From: Thermoplasmata archaeon
GTDB taxonomy: Archaea > Thermoplasmatota > Thermoplasmata > Thermoplasmatales > GCA-001856825
Direction of reading: 5' to 3'
DNA: 64,000 nt
NCBI GenBank assembly: GCA_021816725.1
Contig: JAKAXD010000002.1
Span: 1-64,000, forward strand
Shown: positions 59,929 to 64,000 of the stretch, piece by piece
Layout: each line of letters starts with the position of its first letter
Position numbering within the stretch: the first letter of the stretch is position 1
Notes under the pieces: generated by a model
Told to the model about the DNA's origin: nothing
Databases searched by the model: none
What the model saw: only the letters and a program-made list of their open reading frames with translations
Position numbers and translations under genes: made by a program

Positions 59929-60607
59929 ATTTACTAAAAATTTCTAGCAGCTCTATACTCGACAACTCTTCCGGTCTGTTATCGCCGTAAATTTCAGAAT
60001 CAACAATGTTTCTAATCTTCTTCCTTCTTTGCGAGAACAGTAGCTTAAGGAATTCATCGAATCCAGGTGGTATATATTTATCTCTCTTCTCAAGTCTGAG
60101 AACAGTGCTGTATACTTCTGGAGATGGAGTGAATTTGGATGGAGGAATGTCAAATTTCCTTTCTATCCTGAACTTCATCTGCATCATGATAGAAAGCCTG
60201 GAATACTCCCTTGTCTTTGGAATAGCAGTTATCCTATCAGCAACCTCTTTCTGGATCGTAACTACGCCTTCATCGAACCTGCTGTTCCACAGTTTTTCCA
60301 GAAGAGGGGAAGAGATGGAATACGGCATGTTCGAAATGAACACGTCAAACACGGGCCATTCAACCTTCAGAGCATCTCCTGAAATTATTTTTGCATCTGG
60401 AAAAGAATCAACCAATCGTTTTACGAATCCTTTCTCCCTCTCAATTATGGTCAGTGACCTGTAGTTCCTCAAGAACCTAGTAAGCTGACCCAATCCTGCA
60501 CCAACCTCCAGAACATCTTTGTCTTGAACATTTACGATAGAAACTATATTCTCTGCAATCCTGGTGTCATTGAGGAAGTTTATTCCTGAGCTTCTATTCC
60601 TGTGCAT
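59906..60607 (-). CDS. ksgA: 16S rRNA dimethyladenosine transferase
   Basis: 233 aa; NFLNDTRIAENIVSIVNVQDKDVLEVGAGLGQLTRFL, FISNMPYSISSPLLEKL. Confidence 0.95.
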   Translation of the reverse strand: MHRNRSSGINFLNDTRIAENIVSIVNVQDKDVLEVGAGLGQLTRFLRNYRSLTIIEREKGFVKRLVDSFPDAKIISGDALKVEWPVFDVFISNMPYSISSPLLEKLWNSRFDEGVVTIQKEVADRITAIPKTREYSRLSIMMQMKFRIERKFDIPPSKFTPSPEVYSTVLRLEKRDKYIPPGFDEFLKLLFSQRRKKIRNIVDSEIYGDNRPEELSSIELLEIFSKFSGQRQS

Positions 60608-60610
60608 CGC

Positions 60611-61168
60611 CTATCCGGAAACGAACAGCCTATGCCTTTCATCCTTGTTCTTGAGTTCCCTGATAATCCGCTCCGTGATCATTTTCTCAGGATCCCTGAG
60701 GCCCTTGACCCTAGACTTAAGGTCCTGAAAGTTCTTGAATGGCCCCTTCTTCCTTTCGTCAAGTATCTCCCACATGAGGTTCCTTCCTACGCCATAGAGA
60801 AGATCAAGCTGGTGGAGTCTTGCCGTAACCGGTTGTGCGTTGTTGAAGAAATTCACGAATCTCTGTTCGTTGTTTTCTACTATTTGCCTCAGTACAAATT
60901 CAATCTCATTCTGGGCACCTGGTGTCAGCTCATCAAAGGAAATCCTTCTTCTTACGCTTCCTATCTTATCCCTCTTCTCTATATCCTTCCCGATGTACAC
61001 CCTGTCTCCTATCGCCATCGCAACACCCTGCTTCGGTATAAGCTCGAAGAGTTTCAGCTCCTCTTCCCCTATTGCGAGCGAGAGTGGAACCCTCTTGAAT
61101 GCTTTTTCTTCCATCCTTCCTTGTGGTAGAATGTCAAGGACGTACGCATACTCTTCCAAGGTAGTCAC
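60611..61168 (-). CDS. DUF655-domain putative RNA-binding protein
   Basis: 185 aa; YAYVLDILPQGRMEE...KIGSVRRRISFDELTPGAQNEIEFVLRQIVENNEQRFVNFFNNAQPVTARLHQLDLLYGVGRNLMWEIL. Confidence 0.93.
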   Translation of the reverse strand: MTTLEEYAYVLDILPQGRMEEKAFKRVPLSLAIGEEELKLFELIPKQGVAMAIGDRVYIGKDIEKRDKIGSVRRRISFDELTPGAQNEIEFVLRQIVENNEQRFVNFFNNAQPVTARLHQLDLLYGVGRNLMWEILDERKKGPFKNFQDLKSRVKGLRDPEKMITERIIRELKNKDERHRLFVSG

Positions 61169-61479
61169 CTGCTCTTGTGAAGAGTTTCAATGATCTTGTT
61201 TCCCAGTTCCTGTTCAAGGTTTTGAACGTGGGGGTACAGGATAGACCTTAGTTCATCTATGTTTGCCGGCATGATGTCTATGACCTTTACTGCAAGCATC
61301 TCTTCCAGTCCTAATGAAACTAGCTCCTTTTGAAGTTTTGCAGCCTTTTCCTCTGAAACTTTGGAGAATTTGGTGAGGTGCTTAAGTGCAGACGCTTGGA
61401 CATCAGTGAGTTCTCTTTCCTTTGAAGCATTAGAGAGCAGTTCCTTTGCCTTGGCCAGTGGGATGTATTTTACTTTCAT
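61165..61479 (-). CDS. rpoF: DNA-directed RNA polymerase subunit F (Rpb4-like)
   Basis: 104 aa; ELTDVQASALKHLTKFSKVSEEKAAKLQKELVSLGLEEMLAVKVIDIMPANIDELRSIL; position between L21e and DUF655. Confidence 0.9.
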   Translation of the reverse strand: MKVKYIPLAKAKELLSNASKERELTDVQASALKHLTKFSKVSEEKAAKLQKELVSLGLEEMLAVKVIDIMPANIDELRSILYPHVQNLEQELGNKIIETLHKSR

Positions 61480-61488
61480 TCCCCTGAT

Positions 61489-61779
61489 TCACGCCCTTCT
61501 TAAATGAATTGGATAAGCAACGACTGTCTTGGGTTTCCCCTGATCGCTTATCTTAATGACGTATGCATCTCCTCTCTGTCCCTCAACGACCCCCGTCATA
61601 CCCTGAAATCTCTTGAAAGGCATACCCTTGTGAAAAGATGGTTCTAAATCGATGGCTACACTGTCTCCTACCTTGAACGTCTTAACTATCCTGTTTACGG
61701 TAATTGGTCCCCTCTCGTTCAACCTCTTCCTCATCTTGTATCTAGTCTTAGATCTGGGACCGTGAGACATTTTTCCCAT
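61489..61779 (-). CDS. rpl21e: Ribosomal protein L21e
   Basis: 96 aa; SHGPRSKTRYKMRKRLNERGPITVNRIVKTFKVGDSVAIDLEPSFHKGMPFKRFQGMTGVVEGQRGDAYVIKI. Confidence 0.97.
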   Translation of the reverse strand: MGKMSHGPRSKTRYKMRKRLNERGPITVNRIVKTFKVGDSVAIDLEPSFHKGMPFKRFQGMTGVVEGQRGDAYVIKISDQGKPKTVVAYPIHLRRA

Positions 61780-61790
61780 TTTTCCATCTC

Positions 61791-62858
61791 CTATTTGACT
61801 TCGAGCACATTAAGATAATCTATTTTAACGTTTATGTCCAATTCGTCCTTGAGGTTTGGGACTGTACGACCGTTGTCTCCCGTGATGAATTCCTTGATGT
61901 ATGTACCTGCCTCCGCCCTTATGACTAACACCAGGTGGCCCTCATTATATTGCTTGACTTCCATTGACCTAATAGTCCTTTCCCTAAGCTTATCCTTCCT
62001 AATGTTCAGTACCCTCCTGGGGGTCTTCTGGTTGATCCTGAGATTGCTATACTTCTTCAAGATCTCCTCTATTCCATCTATTGCATTCCCCTCTATTGTT
62101 AGACCGACTTCATATGTCTTGTCGGGCCTCTGAGTCTTCATATCCTCTATTTCAACAGGGTTCGCCGGGGATAATTCAATTATCTCAACCCCGCCACCTG
62201 AAAACTTCAGTACCTCCTCTGAAATTCTCGCAGGATCGAATGTGCGCTTGCGGGGGTTCTTGATTTCAACGTAGAATGGCCTTCCATTGCCGAGCATCAG
62301 GGCATCAACGTCTTCCCTGCCTGACGCATAGAAATTATAGTCGCTGCCCTTGAGTAGGTCACAAGCTGTCAAGCCTATGTATTCTGAAATAGACTTCTCC
62401 CTCTCCTTCCCTATCCCCGGCTTTATCCACGGAGATTGAGGGATACCTCTCCTCTTCTTGAGGTACCTTCCCTTCAGGTATATTGGCCTAATCCATATTG
62501 AGTAATCCATGTTTTCCTGATTTACAGTGAATACAATCTCTGGCCTGGAAAAATCAGCCCTGTAAGGGAGTTCAGCTTCTATCTTTGAGCCCAAGGCAAC
62601 CTGGAATTCATCCTTGTAACTCCTGAGCTTCACTCCTGTCTTCTCTGCAAGTTCAATTTCCTTTCTCAGGTTTCCCTTCGGCGTTCTCAACCCTATCAGG
62701 AATGTAGAGAAATCATACTTTTTGGTTTCTCCTTCAAACATTACAAAATAATCTTCAACATGGTCCAGAATGTCACCGCAAAGTTCACAGCTTCCTTCCC
62801 CTGATTCTGAATAGTCGTTATAGGATAGCCTTTCTTTGCATCTTGGGCAAAGGTACAT
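61791..62858 (-). CDS. pus10: tRNA pseudouridine synthase Pus10
   Basis: 355 aa; CxxC zinc pair, YNFYASGREDVDALMLGNGRPFYVEIKNPRKR, AGTYIKEFITGDNGRTVPNL. Confidence 0.94.
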   Translation of the reverse strand: MYLCPRCKERLSYNDYSESGEGSCELCGDILDHVEDYFVMFEGETKKYDFSTFLIGLRTPKGNLRKEIELAEKTGVKLRSYKDEFQVALGSKIEAELPYRADFSRPEIVFTVNQENMDYSIWIRPIYLKGRYLKKRRGIPQSPWIKPGIGKEREKSISEYIGLTACDLLKGSDYNFYASGREDVDALMLGNGRPFYVEIKNPRKRTFDPARISEEVLKFSGGGVEIIELSPANPVEIEDMKTQRPDKTYEVGLTIEGNAIDGIEEILKKYSNLRINQKTPRRVLNIRKDKLRERTIRSMEVKQYNEGHLVLVIRAEAGTYIKEFITGDNGRTVPNLKDELDINVKIDYLNVLEVK

Positions 62859-62990
62859 CTACTTGACTTCTACTGTCTTCACAACATTCCCGGGAATCCT
62901 CACAAAGACCTTGGATCCACACTCACATTCGAACTGTGTTGTATCTCCTTCGTCCTTCAGTTCCCTTCCACACCTTATGCACTTAAACAT
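62859..62990 (-). CDS. rpoP: DNA-directed RNA polymerase subunit P
   Basis: 43 aa; MFKCIRCGRELKDEGDTTQFECECGSKVFVRIPGNVVKTVEVK; start is internal to the 112 aa ORF in the supplied track. Confidence 0.9.
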   Translation of the reverse strand: MFKCIRCGRELKDEGDTTQFECECGSKVFVRIPGNVVKTVEVK

Positions 62991-63240
62991 TTTCCAGGTC
63001 CACCTTCTTGAATTCAGTACTAAGTTCAGGAGAATATGCATCTCCGACAAACTCGAAGCCGCACTTTCTGCAACCCCAGATACCAGGATGTATCCTCTTG
63101 ACTGATACGTGGTGACACCTAGGGCATATGTAAGTGGTTTTCCTGAGATTTTCCATCTCAAGCCACCTCTTCTTGACAGTAGAACCATACCTGGCACCGA
63201 ATCTGCCAGAACTTCCTACCTTCCTTGTCTTCTTGGTCAT
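62983..63240 (-). CDS. rpl37ae: Ribosomal protein L37Ae
   Basis: 85 aa; KVGSSGRFGARYGSTVKKRWLEMENLRKTTYICPRCHHVSVKRIHPGIWGCRKCGFEFVGDAY. Confidence 0.96.
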   Translation of the reverse strand: MTKKTRKVGSSGRFGARYGSTVKKRWLEMENLRKTTYICPRCHHVSVKRIHPGIWGCRKCGFEFVGDAYSPELSTEFKKVDLENV

Positions 63241-63244
63241 GGAC

Positions 63245-64000
63245 TCATTTCCCCAGTACTCTCTTCCTAATATCCTTTCCCACTTTAATCGATGTATCGA
63301 CTGCAGAAAACAGTTCCTCCTTCGTGATGCTGCCGCCTAGTCCTTTCTGCATTGCAACAACGTCCCCGTTCTCATTCGTTGCTACTGACAATCTTGCCGA
63401 CGCAACCTCCTCCTCTTCAAGGTTGGGATCCGCAAGGAGGGTATTGCCGATCTTTGCGAACGTCACATTGATTGGAATGTGGTTTATTGGCAGCTGGAAA
63501 TCCTCGGCACCGATCTTCGATGCAGGGACCTTTGCCTCAAGCAGAGCAGCCACTGCTCCGAGCGAGCAGGCGTCTATCAGGTTGCCGTCATAATCCAGGA
63601 TGTGCATGTCGATGAATACGACCCAGACCTTCTCCCCTTCCTTTATCACCAGCTTGTCAAGATCTATCATCTTTGATTCCCTAATACCCCTGTCAACGAC
63701 CCTCGCCAGTTCAATTGCATCTTCGCCTGGTGGTCCCGATTCAAAAGTAGGCGAAGCCATTGGTAGTAGTTCTGCATTGGTCGTCAGTATGCCGCTGTTG
63801 GGGGTGTCCGGAAATGGTTCCCCCTGCTCAATCTTGATGCCTACGAGTACCCTCGTGTCGCCGAGTCTAACTTCAGCTGATCCCTCTGCCCTCGGAACGA
63901 AGTTTGTGTTAACTACTGCAGTCCTAATCTCGTCAAACTTCCTGCCGTCTATCCTGCTCCCCTCAGCACATATTTTCTCCAGGTATTCCCTCTTTAATCC
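63245..64000 (-). CDS. rrp42: Exosome complex subunit Rrp42, N-terminus beyond the window
   Basis: Minus-frame reading continues to the window edge: LKREYLEKICAEGSRIDGRKFDEIRTAVVNTNFVPRAEGSAEVRLGDTRVLVGIKIEQGEPFPDTPNSGILTTNAELLPMASPTFESGPPGEDAIELARVVDRGIRES. Confidence 0.95.
   Translation of the reverse strand, partial: GLKREYLEKICAEGSRIDGRKFDEIRTAVVNTNFVPRAEGSAEVRLGDTRVLVGIKIEQGEPFPDTPNSGILTTNAELLPMASPTFESGPPGEDAIELARVVDRGIRESKMIDLDKLVIKEGEKVWVVFIDMHILDYDGNLIDACSLGAVAALLEAKVPASKIGAEDFQLPINHIPINVTFAKIGNTLLADPNLEEEEVASARLSVATNENGDVVAMQKGLGGSITKEELFSAVDTSIKVGKDIRKRVLGK

Noticed and set aside
60006-60464. 152 aa plus-strand ORF
   Set aside because: Antisense shadow of ksgA.
60602-61129. 175 aa plus-strand ORF
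   Set aside because: Antisense to DUF655, whose family features are clear.
62991-63197. N-terminal 69 residues of the 112 aa minus ORF (62859..63197)
   Set aside because: Overlaps L37Ae in another frame; the true RpoP starts at ATG 62990.
1-64000. CRISPR array to accompany the Csa3-like regulator
   Set aside because: No regularly spaced direct repeats or cas genes were visible in the window.

Overview
This 64 kb window is archaeal chromosome. Gene content and arrangement point to an acidophilic Thermoplasmatales-type euryarchaeon: tricorn protease, a Tes-like tetraether lipid synthase, G1P dehydrogenase, a Thermoplasma-type Zn glucose dehydrogenase next to an enolase-superfamily sugar-acid dehydratase, and archaeal RfcS, Hjc, L10e, L21e, L37Ae, RpoF, RpoP and Rrp42. 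From left to right it contains: a GH15 fragment; tricorn protease followed by an oppositely oriented oligopeptide ABC operon with unusual architectures; an amino acid permease, UspA and an SQR-like flavoprotein; an accessory zone (about 16.8-28 kb) with an N-truncated, nonsense-interrupted ftsZ remnant, a CARF-HTH regulator divergent from a YeeE-DsrE-TauE sulfur module, decayed genes and a large propeller/repeat surface protein; tRNA-Ala(CGC); PrpB-like lyase; AbrB-PhoU; Tes; PurN/Dph2; tRNA-Ser(TGA); a glucose/gluconate catabolism block; DNA repair/replication genes; polyamine plus eIF5A genes; a DtxR-Nramp operon with a perfect inverted repeat at its start; and a conserved information-processing block at the right end. 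No CRISPR array, rRNA or intact transposon was seen. The strongest leads are the CARF regulator paired with sulfur transport, the ftsZ remnant, the DtxR palindrome, and the receptor-like insertion in the DppC permease. All family calls come from reading the translations; no database search was run.
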